From Belnapia mucosa (lineage in GTDB: Bacteria; Pseudomonadota; Alphaproteobacteria; Acetobacterales; Acetobacteraceae), in contig NZ_JAEUXJ010000015.1 in the NCBI RefSeq assembly GCF_016775475.1, positions 1 to 64,000 of the forward strand: a DNA stretch of 64,000 bases, in the 5' to 3' direction. Shown piece by piece: positions 1 through 7,653 of this stretch. The first letter of the stretch is position 1. Every line of letters begins with the position of its first letter. The translations under genes were made by a program, and so were the position numbers. The notes under the pieces were generated by a model, which saw nothing but the letters and a program-made list of their open reading frames with translations, was not told the DNA's origin and made no database searches.

Positions 1-77
1 GCAGCACGCGGGAGATATCCCTTGGCCGGGTCAGTTCTCGATGAAAACCCCGGGTCAGTTCTCAGCGAAACTCAACA
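1..77. mobile_element. Terminus of an IS21-like insertion sequence (partial)
   Basis: The 12-mer GGGTCAGTTCTC occurs at 28-39 and again at 52-63, a 24-bp period, each followed by a GAAA-containing spacer. The block ends in CTCAACA at 71-77. Multiple short internal repeats next to a terminus ending in CA are typical of IS21-family (istA/istB) elements. The transposase genes would lie left of the window. What follows base 77 reads straight into the frame of the next gene, so the element appears to sit inside that gene. The exact boundary (77 or 80) and the target duplication cannot be fixed from one end. Confidence 0.45.
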
Positions 78-1341
78 ACAGGCCTACTGCATCGTCGTGA
101 CGCGCGGTGTCGATGACTTGGTGCACGCCTTCAAGGTGACGGTGGACACCAACAAGCCCCTGTTCCAGACCATCAAGGAGGATCCGAAGTCCCGCATCAC
201 CGACCTGCCCCTGACACCAGATGCGATCCTGCCGGGGTCGACCAGCGGGTTCGACCTCTGGCGTGAGGACGAGGACCGGCGCCGGGTGAAGACCATCGTC
301 GGCGCCTTCGCGGAGCGGCCGAAGTTGCCAAAGATGCTGCGGCGCAAGGATCTGCTGGACACGGTGTCCAATGGCTGCGCTCAGGGGCTCTATGTGCTGT
401 CGCTGCCGAGGCCTGACGGCAGTGCGCGGACCTGGTGGCGCATGCCGATCGATGAGGCCTCCCTCGCTGATGACGCGCTCGAGGCCGTGCAGAACAGCGC
501 CGCTGTCCTCGACGCCCTGGACCCGGCTCTGCTGGCACCGGGGAAGCTTGAAGGACTCGACTGGAAGACCGGGTTGAAGGTCGCCGACCTGGTCTCGTAC
601 TTCGATGGTCATACCCTTACCATCGACCATCCGGACGAAGGCTGGACGGAGGAGAAGCCGATCCCGCGATGCCCGGAGGCGAAGGTGCTGGAGGCCGTGA
701 GCGCGGCCGTGAAGGCCGGGACCGTCTGGATCACCAGTGGTGCGGCCTCGGTGTGGGGCGACACGCCGCCTGCCGGCATTGTCTCCAAGACGGCGGTCCT
801 GCGGGCGCCGCCGGATCCCATCAGCGTTTCCTCGCTGACGCCCGAAGCGCTCCCGGATGCCTGGACCGATGGCAAGGCGTCCGTGCACTCGATCGAGCAG
901 GCAGTTGCCGCTCAGCGAGGGGTCGTCTCACTGCCCTGGAAGCTGGTTGAGGCCGCCATCACAGGAGCGATGAACTCCGGCTTCATCCGTGTGATTCCTG
1001 GCGGTGTGGCGTGGCCATGCCAGCCGCACGAAGCCGCTGCCGTCCAGATCGGTCTGCCGGAAGCGCCGAAGGCCAAGGGCGAGGCGAAGCGGCAGGAATT
1101 CGCGGAAGACCAGACGCCTGGGCCGAAGCCAAAGGCAGCGTTCCGCGAAGCCGTGCTCGACAGCAGCCAGCTGAATGAACTAGTCGAGGGCATGGGCGAC
1201 GTTCTGGCAGCGGCAGGCAACCTGACGCTGCGGTTCCGGGTGGCTGTGGAATTCGCTGAGGGCGAGGTCGCGACCCCAGATGTTGCGGCGAAGCTGGCTG
1301 CGGCGCTCGACAAGCTTGGGGTTGGGGGTGGGTATCCGTGA
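22..1341 (+). pseudogene. 3' part of a DUF499-like AAA ATPase gene, cut by an IS terminus
   Basis: The open frame runs 439 codons from a TTG, but its first 18 or so codons are the translated IS terminus, so the native start is missing. The remainder resembles the C-terminal part of large DUF499-type ATP-binding proteins, which are found with DUF1156 methylases and helicases in phage-defence loci. Supporting segments are TWWRMPI near residue 137, LPDAWTDGK near 278 with a winged-helix-like stretch after it, and a final LTLRFRVAVEF strand region followed by a helix. No Walker motif remains; it would lie in the lost N-terminal part. Base composition is less GC-rich than the core genes downstream. 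The family call rests on remembered family features and is moderate; the loss of the 5' part is firmer. Confidence 0.5.
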
Positions 1342-1413
1342 CGAGGGAGCCCTCAACTGCTGGCGTGCGTCGAATCGACTGATGTCAGAAGGCGCGTCTG
1401 GGAGGTCGGCCAG

Positions 1414-2382
1414 ATGAGTAGCACTGGGGGGCGCGTGCTCTACACATATTCGCTCGACAAGTGCGACGTCCAGGACAAGACCAAGCTGGCCGACTTTCGC
1501 AAAGCGCGCGCCGAGTGGGTCGATCTGCTGGAGAAGGACCCCCTTCACAGCGTCAGCCGCCAACTTTCCGGGCTGGTGTGGCAGGATGCCGTCTTTCGCC
1601 TGTTCAATGAGGCGTGGCGCATCGAAGACCCTGCACAGCCGAGCGGGGTCACGGCGCCCTTGCTGGCGGAGGCCCTGGTCAACGGCTACGTCGCCAACCT
1701 CGTGCTTGGCGTCGGCCGCCTGACGGACAAGGCTGACTATGGGAAATCTGGAGCCCGCAACGTCGTAAGCCTCAAACGCCTCGTCGAGGAGATCAAGAGC
1801 AAGCGGGATCTGATCACCCGCGAGATCTTCGTCTGCTACGATGGGTTGGTCTACGACGTGAACACGATCCCTCCGCCGTCGCGGCGCGGAAGTGGCGGTT
1901 TTATCGGCGTCGAGATCGGTGGGCCGTTCGACTGGTCCACGCCCACGCTCTTGCACGAGCATTTTGACGGCCTCTCGGGCGTTGATCCAAGTGCCCGCAG
2001 CCGCACTGACACGATTGCGGATGCGGCATTCGATGAGATCGAGACGCTCCTTTCCTGCCCGGAGATCGAAAAGCTCAGGGAACTGCGCAACAAAGTTATT
2101 GCCCACGCAGCCGATCCGATATCCCGCGCGCATCTTTCGAGCTTTGGCTTCAAGCTGCAGGAGGCAAAGGTCGCCCTGCACGCCCTTTGTTGGGCCTACC
2201 ACCGGGTGCAGATCAACCTGCTTTGGAACAGCGGGGGCGGCGTAATGCCGATTCCGCAGTTCGACATTTTCGATCGCATGGATATCTCACTTCTGAGCCA
2301 AGCGCAGACGTCGGGGTTGCCCCCGTTCTGGCAACAGGTAGTCGCGGAGCGGGAGAGATGGGTGAAGGAGCCGCCACCCTGA
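1414..2382 (+). CDS. AbiU2/HEPN-like protein, possible RNase toxin of a defence locus
   Basis: This 322-aa soluble protein starts at an ATG preceded by GGAGGT at 1401-1406. The segment RNKVIAHA near residues 228-235 carries an R-N-x4-H motif, the catalytic signature of HEPN ribonucleases and of AbiU2-like abortive-infection proteins. It follows the truncated DUF499-like gene by 72 bp on the same strand, so the two may be parts of one defence locus. The C-terminal third contains several aromatic patches (ALCWAYHRVQ and NLLWNSGG). No signal peptide or membrane segment is seen. A non-catalytic HEPN role is possible, since the rest of the protein is not recognised. Composition suggests transfer together with its neighbour. 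Confidence 0.5.
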   Translation: MSSTGGRVLYTYSLDKCDVQDKTKLADFRKARAEWVDLLEKDPLHSVSRQLSGLVWQDAVFRLFNEAWRIEDPAQPSGVTAPLLAEALVNGYVANLVLGVGRLTDKADYGKSGARNVVSLKRLVEEIKSKRDLITREIFVCYDGLVYDVNTIPPPSRRGSGGFIGVEIGGPFDWSTPTLLHEHFDGLSGVDPSARSRTDTIADAAFDEIETLLSCPEIEKLRELRNKVIAHAADPISRAHLSSFGFKLQEAKVALHALCWAYHRVQINLLWNSGGGVMPIPQFDIFDRMDISLLSQAQTSGLPPFWQQVVAERERWVKEPPP

Positions 2383-2430
2383 CCGCCTACTCCTTGTAGG
2401 CTTTCCTTGAGTGACGATCGGAAAACCGAA

Positions 2431-2547
2431 ATGGACACCAGCCAGCCTCGTGGAGGCGAAATTGATGCTCCGCTGCCGCCGTACTTCTGGTTCGCTCTCG
2501 AAGTACGGAATTCGGGCAAGTGGGGTTCGAACCACGGCAAGTGCTGA
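2431..2547 (+). CDS. Possible 38-aa peptide, unrecognised
   Basis: A short frame from ATG 2431 encodes MDTSQPRGGE at its start and PPYFWFALEVRNSGKWGSNH near its end. The aromatic and charged mix looks more protein-like than the overlapping frames. There is only a weak upstream purine stretch (GGAAAA), and nothing similar is recognised. It may equally be a fragment or chance. Confidence 0.2.
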   Translation: MDTSQPRGGEIDAPLPPYFWFALEVRNSGKWGSNHGKC

Positions 2548-2610
2548 CCGCGCTGAAACCGGCCTTTTACCTAGGTTTTCGCGCTCCGTACTAAAACGCC
2601 CAAGTCAGAA

Positions 2611-2756
2611 GGTCCGGAGAGAATTGGCTTCCGGAGAGGGGTTTTCCGCCGTCTCCGCGTCCGGCCAGTCAACAGGTCAGCCCCGAAAACCTCAGGAAAC
2701 CTGCGACCTAGCACCGCGACCGGTCAGGCGGAGAGCAAGGCTCGTATGGGAACTGG
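2611..2756. repeat. Diverged direct repeat, copy A, abutting a tRNA-like 3' end
   Basis: Copy A begins GGTCCGGAGAG at 2611, contains CGAAAACC at 2684 and CCTGCGACCTAGC, and ends at the complement of CCA (TGG at 2754-2756). Copy B has the same landmarks about 331 bp further right. Landmarks keep their spacing, so this looks like an old duplication of sequence downstream of a tRNA. Confidence 0.5.
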
Positions 2757-2800
2757 CGGAGCAGCGGAGATTCGAACTCCCGGTACGCTGTCCGCCTACC
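2754..2800 (-). pseudogene. tRNA 3'-end fragment, Ser-like
   Basis: Read on the minus strand, there is a variable-arm-like hairpin with GGTA/TACC stems, then GGGAG-TTCGAAT-CTCC resembling a T arm, then CTGCTCC, a G discriminator and CCA at 2754-2756. A long variable arm plus discriminator G is the tRNA-Ser pattern. No matching 5' acceptor strand (GGAGCAG) lies at the expected distance, so the 5' half is absent or scrambled. Such fragments commonly mark integration sites. Confidence 0.45.
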
Positions 2801-2941
2801 GTCTCGGGGCCGAAGCGAGGTTCTCGCTCTCCGGTTCTTTGCCCAGGCGATGAAGATGCTGAATCGGAGCAGGGGATCCGCGCCAAAGATGGCACGATAA
2901 CAAGGCAATAGACCTTGTTGGGTAAATCGCCCTACCCTCAA

Positions 2942-3088
2942 GGTCCGGAGAGTCTCCAGCATTTCGGAGAGAAAACTCGCCTCCGTTCCGGAGCCAAACC
3001 ATCAAGGTTGCCGCGAAAACCCAGGCCAAACCTGCGCCTCAGCGCGGCGGTCTGTTCGGGAGAGATGGGTTGTGTGGAAGGTGACTGG
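2942..3088. repeat. Diverged direct repeat, copy B, abutting tRNA-Gly
   Basis: Copy B carries GGTCCGGAGAG at 2942, CGAAAACC at 3014 and CCTGCGCCTCAGC, and ends at TGG 3086-3088, the CCA complement of tRNA-Gly. Spacing to copy A is 331, 330 and 332 bp at three landmarks. The rest of the 2383-3085 interval shows no convincing gene. Confidence 0.5.
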
Positions 3089-3160
3089 AGCGGGCGAAGG
3101 GATTCGAACCCTCGACCCCAACCTTGGCAAGGTTGTGCTCTACCCCTGAGCTACGCCCGC
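3086..3160 (-). tRNA. tRNA-Gly(GCC)
   Basis: The minus strand gives acceptor GCGGGCG pairing with CGCCCGC, a D arm with GCTCAGGGGTAGAGC, the anticodon arm CAACC-TTGCCAA-GGTTG with anticodon GCC, T arm GAGGG-TTCGAAT-CCCTT, discriminator T and an encoded CCA. The gene is 75 nt including CCA. Its 3' end faces the accessory DNA at the left, the usual geometry for an integration hot spot. Confidence 0.96.
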
Positions 3161-3267
3161 TTCCGGTCGCCGCGGCGACGGGGGTGGACTTACCCATAGT
3201 TTGCGCGGCGCGCAAGAGGCCGTTTTCGCTGGCCGGCCAGGATGGCTCCGCTACAAGCCATCGCCTC

Positions 3268-4434
3268 ATGAACATGACCAAAAATCCACGCTCCGCTTCG
3301 CTGCTGCGGCGCCTCTTCGCGGGCTCGGCCGCGGGCGGCGTCGTGCTGATGGCCGCGGCGGCGGCGGCGCTGGTGCTGGCCAATTCCCCGCTGGACAGCG
3401 CCTATGCGGCGGCGCTCGGCGCCTATCTGGGGCCGCTCAGCCTGCTGCACTGGGTGAATGACGGCTTGATGGCCGTGTTCTTCCTGCTCGTCGGACTCGA
3501 GATCAAGCGGGAGATGGTGGAGGGCCACCTCGCCCGGCGGGCGCAGCGGGTGCTGCCGGGCCTCGCCGCGGCAGGGGGCATGGCGGTGCCGGCGCTGGTC
3601 TTCCTGTTCTGCAACCTGGATGAGCCGGCGAATCGGCGCGGCTGGGCGATCCCGGCGGCGACCGACATCGCCTTCGCCCTCGGCGTGCTGGGGCTGCTGG
3701 GTCGGCACGCGCCGGCCTCGCTGCGGGTCTTCCTCACCGCGCTCGCCATCCTGGATAACCTCGGCGCGGTGGTGATCGTCGCGCTTTTCTACCCTGCGGG
3801 ACTCGATACCTTCTCGCTTGGCCTGGCGGCGACGGTGATGGCGGTGCTGATCAGGCTGAACCGGGCGGGGGTGGTCCGGCTCCTCCCCTATCTGCTGCTG
3901 GGCGGGCTGCTCTGGTGGTTCACCCTCCGCTCCGGCGTGCATGCGACCATCGCCGGGGTGGCGCTGGCCTTCGCCATCCCGCTGCGGCGGGACCACGACG
4001 CCTCCCCGCTGCACCGGCTGGAGCATGGGCTGCAGCCCTGGGCGGTCTTCGGCATCCTGCCGGTCTTCGGCTTCGCCAATGCCGGGGTTTCGCTGGCGGG
4101 CGTGGGGCTGGGGGCGCTGGCGGCGCCACTGACCCTCGGCGTCGGGCTCGGCCTGCTGCTGGGCAAGCTGGTCGGGGTCTTCGGCGCGGCGGCGCTGGCG
4201 ATCCGGACGGGGCTGGCGGCGCTGCCCCAGGGGGCGGGGTGGTGGCAGCTCCTCGGCACCGCCCTGCTTTGCGGCATCGGCCTCACGATGAGCCTCTTCA
4301 TCGCCCTGCTCGCCTTCCCCGATTCGCCCGACCGGCAGGCGGAGGTGAAGATCGGCATCCTCGCCGGCTCGCTCCTCGCCGGTCTGGCCGGGGCGGCGGT
4401 GCTGCGCCTGGCGCCGCGCCGCGGGGGCGAATGA
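3268..4434 (+). CDS. nhaA: NhaA-type Na+/H+ antiporter with Asn at the second ion-binding position
   Basis: This is a 388-aa inner-membrane antiporter, the same length as E. coli NhaA. ATG 3268 was chosen because upstream in-frame codons run into the tRNA gene, and with this start the key residues fall on E. coli numbers. Asp133 lies in ATDIAFALG, and Lys300 in LLLGKLVG. NhaA exchanges sodium or lithium for protons and normally needs the pair Asp163-Asp164. Here the codons at 3754-3759 are GAT AAC, giving Asp163-Asn164. All other family signatures, such as SGVHATIAG and CGIGLTMSLFIA, are intact, so the gene is not decaying. Family knowledge says position 164 binds the ion, so altered coupling, altered substrate or loss of transport should be considered. 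Confidence 0.93.
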   Translation: MNMTKNPRSASLLRRLFAGSAAGGVVLMAAAAAALVLANSPLDSAYAAALGAYLGPLSLLHWVNDGLMAVFFLLVGLEIKREMVEGHLARRAQRVLPGLAAAGGMAVPALVFLFCNLDEPANRRGWAIPAATDIAFALGVLGLLGRHAPASLRVFLTALAILDNLGAVVIVALFYPAGLDTFSLGLAATVMAVLIRLNRAGVVRLLPYLLLGGLLWWFTLRSGVHATIAGVALAFAIPLRRDHDASPLHRLEHGLQPWAVFGILPVFGFANAGVSLAGVGLGALAAPLTLGVGLGLLLGKLVGVFGAAALAIRTGLAALPQGAGWWQLLGTALLCGIGLTMSLFIALLAFPDSPDRQAEVKIGILAGSLLAGLAGAAVLRLAPRRGGE

Positions 4435-4520
4435 CGGAAGCTGCAGCTTTCGGACAAAACCCCGCCCGCTGCGGCCCGGCAGGGATTGGGGAGGAAGGGG
4501 GCGGGGTCGGCGCACGACAT

Positions 4521-4535
4521 GAACATAACAAGAAC
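4521..4535. promoter_or_regulatory. Candidate LexA (SOS) box, GAAC-N7-GAAC
   Basis: GAACATAACAAGAAC fits the alphaproteobacterial LexA direct repeat GTTC-N7-GTTC read on the other strand, and it sits in an unusually AT-rich patch. It ends 3 bases before the ATG of the nucleotidyltransferase gene, so bound repressor would block that promoter or start region. The match is a pattern match only. Confidence 0.45.
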
Positions 4536-4538
4536 AAT

Positions 4539-5126
4539 ATGATAGGGCAAGACGAATCCCGCCTCGCCACCTTCATCGCCGCCCGGCCGGCGCTGCTCCT
4601 CCCGCTGCAGGCGCTGGCCGCGCTCGGCCTGCCGGATGCCTGGATCGGCGCGGGCTTCCTCCGCAATCCGGTCTGGGACGCACTCTCCGGCTTCCCGCCG
4701 GGCCACAACCCGCCCGGGGATGTCGATGTGGTCTGGTTCGACCCGGCCCGCGCCAGCACAGGCGAGGATGCGGCGATCGAGGCAGCGCTGCAGGCGCGGC
4801 ATCCCCTCCCCGGCCCCGACTGGTCGGTGCGGAACCAGGCGCGGATGGCGGCCCGCAACGGCGATGCGCCCTATCGGGACACGCGGGACGCCGTGGCGCA
4901 TTGGCCGGAGACGGCGACCGCCATCGCCGCCCGCTGGACGCCAGAGGGGGTGGAGGTGCTGGCGCCGCACGGCCTCTCGGACCTGTTCGGCCGGGTGGTG
5001 CGGCCGACGCCGGGCTTCGCCGAGCGCCGCCCGGCCGCCTTCGCCGCCCGCCTCGCCGCTCAGGACTGGACGCGGCGCTGGCCGGGCGTGACCATCACGC
5101 CGATGCCTGATCGGAGCCCACCATGA
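4539..5126 (+). CDS. Nucleotidyltransferase family protein (DUF925-like)
   Basis: This 195-aa cytosolic protein has WIGAGFLRNPVWD near residues 35-47 and GDVDVVWFD near 61-69, the signature of the DUF925 nucleotidyltransferase-like family, whose substrate is unknown. The start ATG 4539 is the only sensible one, yet no Shine-Dalgarno sequence fits upstream because a LexA-like box occupies the space. The transcript may be leaderless or use a weak signal. The stop overlaps the start of the next gene (ATGA at 5123-5126), indicating translational coupling. A role in the SOS response is an inference from the box alone. Confidence 0.8.
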   Translation: MIGQDESRLATFIAARPALLLPLQALAALGLPDAWIGAGFLRNPVWDALSGFPPGHNPPGDVDVVWFDPARASTGEDAAIEAALQARHPLPGPDWSVRNQARMAARNGDAPYRDTRDAVAHWPETATAIAARWTPEGVEVLAPHGLSDLFGRVVRPTPGFAERRPAAFAARLAAQDWTRRWPGVTITPMPDRSPP

Positions 5127-6229
5127 TGCAACCACCCCCCGCCCAGCCGGGCATGCCCGAGGACGAGGTCGACACCCCTGCCCTGCTGATCGACCTCGAT
5201 GCCTTCGAGGCCAATCTGGACGCCATGGCGACGCGGCTGGAAGGCACAGGGGTGAAACTCCGCGCCCATGCCAAGACCCACAAGTCGCCGGTGATCGCCC
5301 GGCTGCAGATGGCCCGCGGCGCGGTCGGGCAATGCGTGCAGAAGGTGGGCGAGGCGGAGGTGCTGGCCTGGGGCGGCATCCCCGACATCCTGGTCAGCAA
5401 CGAGGTCGTCGGCCGCACCAAGCTGGCCCGGCTGGCGGCCCTGCAGCGGATCAGCCGGGTCGCGGTCTGCGTGGACGATGCCGCCCAGGTCTCGGCGCTG
5501 GAAGCGGCCGCGGAGGCTGTCGGGGCCCGCATCACCGTGCTGGTCGAGCTGGATTGCGGCGCCAGCCGCTGCGGGGTGGAGCCGGGGCCGCCGGTGGTGG
5601 CGCTGGCCCGACAGATCGCCGCCAGCCCGCACCTGATCTTCGGCGGGCTGCAATCCTACCATGGCAGTGCCCAGCATCGCCGGCGGCCGGAGGAACGAGC
5701 CGCGGCCATCGCCCATGCCGTGGAGGTGACGCGGCGGAGCGTGGAGCAGCTCACCCAGCAGGGCCTGCCCTGCGCCATCGTCGGCGGCGGCGGCACCGGC
5801 ACCTTCGAGCATGAGCTGGCGAGCGGCGTGTACAACGAGATCCAGGCCGGCTCCTATGCCTTCATGGATGCCGATTACGCGCGGAACGAGGTGCCGCCCC
5901 CCTTCCGGCAGAGCCTCTTTGTCCTGAGCACGGTGATGAGCCGGGCGATCCCCGGCGTCGCCGTGCTGGATGCGGGGTTGAAGGCGCTGGCGGTGGATAG
6001 CGGCCTGCCGCTGGTCCATGGCCGGCCGGGGCTGCGCTATGCCGGCGCCTCGGACGAGCATGGCAAGCTGCTCGTCGAGGACGGGACGGCGCCGGCGCTC
6101 GGCGAGAAGCTGCGGCTGGTGCCGGGGCATTGCGACCCGACCATCGACCGCTACGACTGGTATGTGGGCGTGCGGCGGGGCCGGGTGGAATGCCTCTGGC
6201 CGGTGGCCGCACGGGGAATGATGCAGTAG
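5123..6229 (+). CDS. DSD1-family PLP enzyme (D-serine dehydratase / D-threonine aldolase-like)
   Basis: The 368-aa protein has the alanine-racemase-type barrel N-domain and a C-terminal beta domain. The PLP lysine is in LRAHAKTHKSP near residues 48-58. GHCDPTIDRYDWY near the C-terminus holds the His-x-Cys zinc ligands of eukaryotic-type D-serine dehydratase and related D-3-hydroxyaspartate or D-threonine aldolases. It therefore likely cleaves or dehydrates a D-beta-hydroxy amino acid using PLP and a metal. It is coupled to the upstream nucleotidyltransferase by a 4-bp overlap. The precise substrate cannot be read from sequence. Confidence 0.85.
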   Translation: MMQPPPAQPGMPEDEVDTPALLIDLDAFEANLDAMATRLEGTGVKLRAHAKTHKSPVIARLQMARGAVGQCVQKVGEAEVLAWGGIPDILVSNEVVGRTKLARLAALQRISRVAVCVDDAAQVSALEAAAEAVGARITVLVELDCGASRCGVEPGPPVVALARQIAASPHLIFGGLQSYHGSAQHRRRPEERAAAIAHAVEVTRRSVEQLTQQGLPCAIVGGGGTGTFEHELASGVYNEIQAGSYAFMDADYARNEVPPPFRQSLFVLSTVMSRAIPGVAVLDAGLKALAVDSGLPLVHGRPGLRYAGASDEHGKLLVEDGTAPALGEKLRLVPGHCDPTIDRYDWYVGVRRGRVECLWPVAARGMMQ

Positions 6230-6235
6230 CGGGGC

Positions 6236-6260
6236 CGGGAGGGGCGAAAGGCCCCTCCCG
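6236..6260. terminator. Hairpin between convergent genes
   Basis: A 10-bp perfect stem, CGGGAGGGGC with GCCCCTCCCG, encloses the loop GAAAG. It lies between the stops of the PLP enzyme gene and the carboxypeptidase gene and could serve both directions, although no T run follows. Confidence 0.7.
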
Positions 6261-6268
6261 CCCAGTCC

Positions 6269-7465
6269 CTACCGCGCCCGCTTGGCGTGCCGTGTCGTCG
6301 GCGCCGGCGCGGCATTGGCCGGGCGGATCGGGGCGACCTTGGCGGAGCGGGGCGCGGCGACGCTGGCGCGGCCGCCGGCATCGCCCTGTTCCATCCGCGC
6401 CGTGATGCGCGGGGCACGGGTGGTGACGTTGCGTAGCAGGGGCGGCCGGGCGGCGGGCTGCACCCTGACCGGGGCAGCCGTCAGGCGCAGAACCGGGCGC
6501 GAGGTCGCGGCGACGCGCGCGGCCGGCGCGGGCGCCGAGGCGGCCAGCAGGCGCCGGCCGGCCCGGGCCTGGGCGAGCGAGGCGGCATGGGCGCTGGCCA
6601 TCATGGTCGGCAGGTTGCGGCGGGCCATGGGGGAGACGCCCATCTGGCTGAAGCCCTGGTCCAGCAGCGCCATCATATGGCGGTCCCGTTCCCGCCCCGT
6701 CTGACCACCGAAGACGGCGGCGATCAGGCGGACACCGTCGCGCTGGGCGCTGGCGACCAGGTTGAAGCCGCTGTCGTTGACGTAGCCGGTCTTGATGCCG
6801 TCCGCGCCCTCATATTCCTGGAGCAGGCGGTTGTGGTTCCAATGGGTGCGGCCGCGGAAGACGAAATGCGGCGTCGAGAAGAAGGCATAGCGCTCCGGGA
6901 AATCCTGCATCAGGCGCCGACCGAGCAGGGCCATGTCGCGGGCCGTGGTGGTCTGGTCCGGGTCCGGCAGGCCGGAGGCGTTGCGGAAGGTGGTGCGGGT
7001 CATTCCCAGCGCCCGGGCCTTCAGCGTCATCATCTGGGCGAAGCGCTCCTCGGAGCCGCCGCCCAAATGCTCGCCGAGGGCCGCGGCGGCGTCATTGGCC
7101 GATTTGGTGACCAAGGCAAGGATCGCCTCCTCGACCGTCAGCGACATCCCGGGCGTCAGGCCGAGGCGGGACGGCGCCATGGAGGCGGCGTTGCTGGAGA
7201 CGCGGATGGTGCTGTCGAGGGTGGAGCGACCGTCCCTGAGGGCCTCGAAGGCCATATAGACGGTCATCATCTTGGTGAGGGAGGCGGGGTAGCGCTGCTC
7301 GTCGGGGCTGGCGGCGATGAGGATATTGCCCGATCGGGCCTCGGTGACGATGGCGGAGTAGCGTTCGCTGCCGATCTGAGCCCGGGCGGGCGACGGCGTG
7401 GCGAGGCTACAGGTAACGGCAAGGGCCGTGACGGCCCCCAGGCGCATGGCGCAGGTCCCCAGCAT
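6269..7465 (-). CDS. D-alanyl-D-alanine carboxypeptidase (peptidase S11, PBP5/6-like)
   Basis: The 398-aa exported protein begins with a signal peptide ending near PARAQ (residue 30). The penicillin-binding triad is complete: SLTK at 62-65, SAN at 122-124 and KTG at 225-227. It removes the terminal D-Ala from peptidoglycan pentapeptides in the periplasm. The C-terminal 110 residues are Ala/Arg/Pro-rich and low in complexity, unlike the beta domain and amphipathic anchor of PBP5, so membrane attachment may differ. The start ATG follows a GGGGGA ribosome site. It stands alone, convergent with the PLP enzyme gene. Confidence 0.93.
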   Translation of the reverse strand: MLGTCAMRLGAVTALAVTCSLATPSPARAQIGSERYSAIVTEARSGNILIAASPDEQRYPASLTKMMTVYMAFEALRDGRSTLDSTIRVSSNAASMAPSRLGLTPGMSLTVEEAILALVTKSANDAAAALGEHLGGGSEERFAQMMTLKARALGMTRTTFRNASGLPDPDQTTTARDMALLGRRLMQDFPERYAFFSTPHFVFRGRTHWNHNRLLQEYEGADGIKTGYVNDSGFNLVASAQRDGVRLIAAVFGGQTGRERDRHMMALLDQGFSQMGVSPMARRNLPTMMASAHAASLAQARAGRRLLAASAPAPAARVAATSRPVLRLTAAPVRVQPAARPPLLRNVTTRAPRITARMEQGDAGGRASVAAPRSAKVAPIRPANAAPAPTTRHAKRAR

Positions 7466-7597
7466 TGCATTCCCCCGATGCGCGGCCCAAGCCCCCCGGC
7501 CGACCTGCGAATCGCAGGCAATCTACGTGCAGTTGTGTCGCGTTGTCCACGGGAATGGAACAGGAACCGCCGGAAAGCAAAGGCTTACGGGACGCTC

Positions 7598-7616
7598 CTC
7601 GCGTGACCGTCGCGAG
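7598..7616. repeat. Short inverted repeat upstream of the phasin gene
   Basis: CTCGCG and CGCGAG flank a 7-nt spacer. It lies in the 346-bp gene-free interval 7466-7811, which otherwise holds only the TGC-rich inverted repeats below. It could be an operator or chance. Confidence 0.25.
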
Positions 7617-7653
7617 CGCCGAAACGAGCCTTCCGGGCTGGTTTCTCAACCAA

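Noticed and set aside
2520..2535. GGTTCGAACC looked like a second tRNA T arm
   Set aside because: Neither strand gives a five-pair T stem or a following acceptor with CCA; it is only a short palindrome.
1..3160. A complete genomic island at tRNA-Gly
   Set aside because: No integrase and no identical attachment repeat of the tRNA-Gly 3' end is present in the window, so boundaries cannot be claimed.
3124..3267. In-frame extension of nhaA upstream of 3268
   Set aside because: It overlaps tRNA-Gly and lacks family similarity; the 3268 start aligns key residues with E. coli NhaA.
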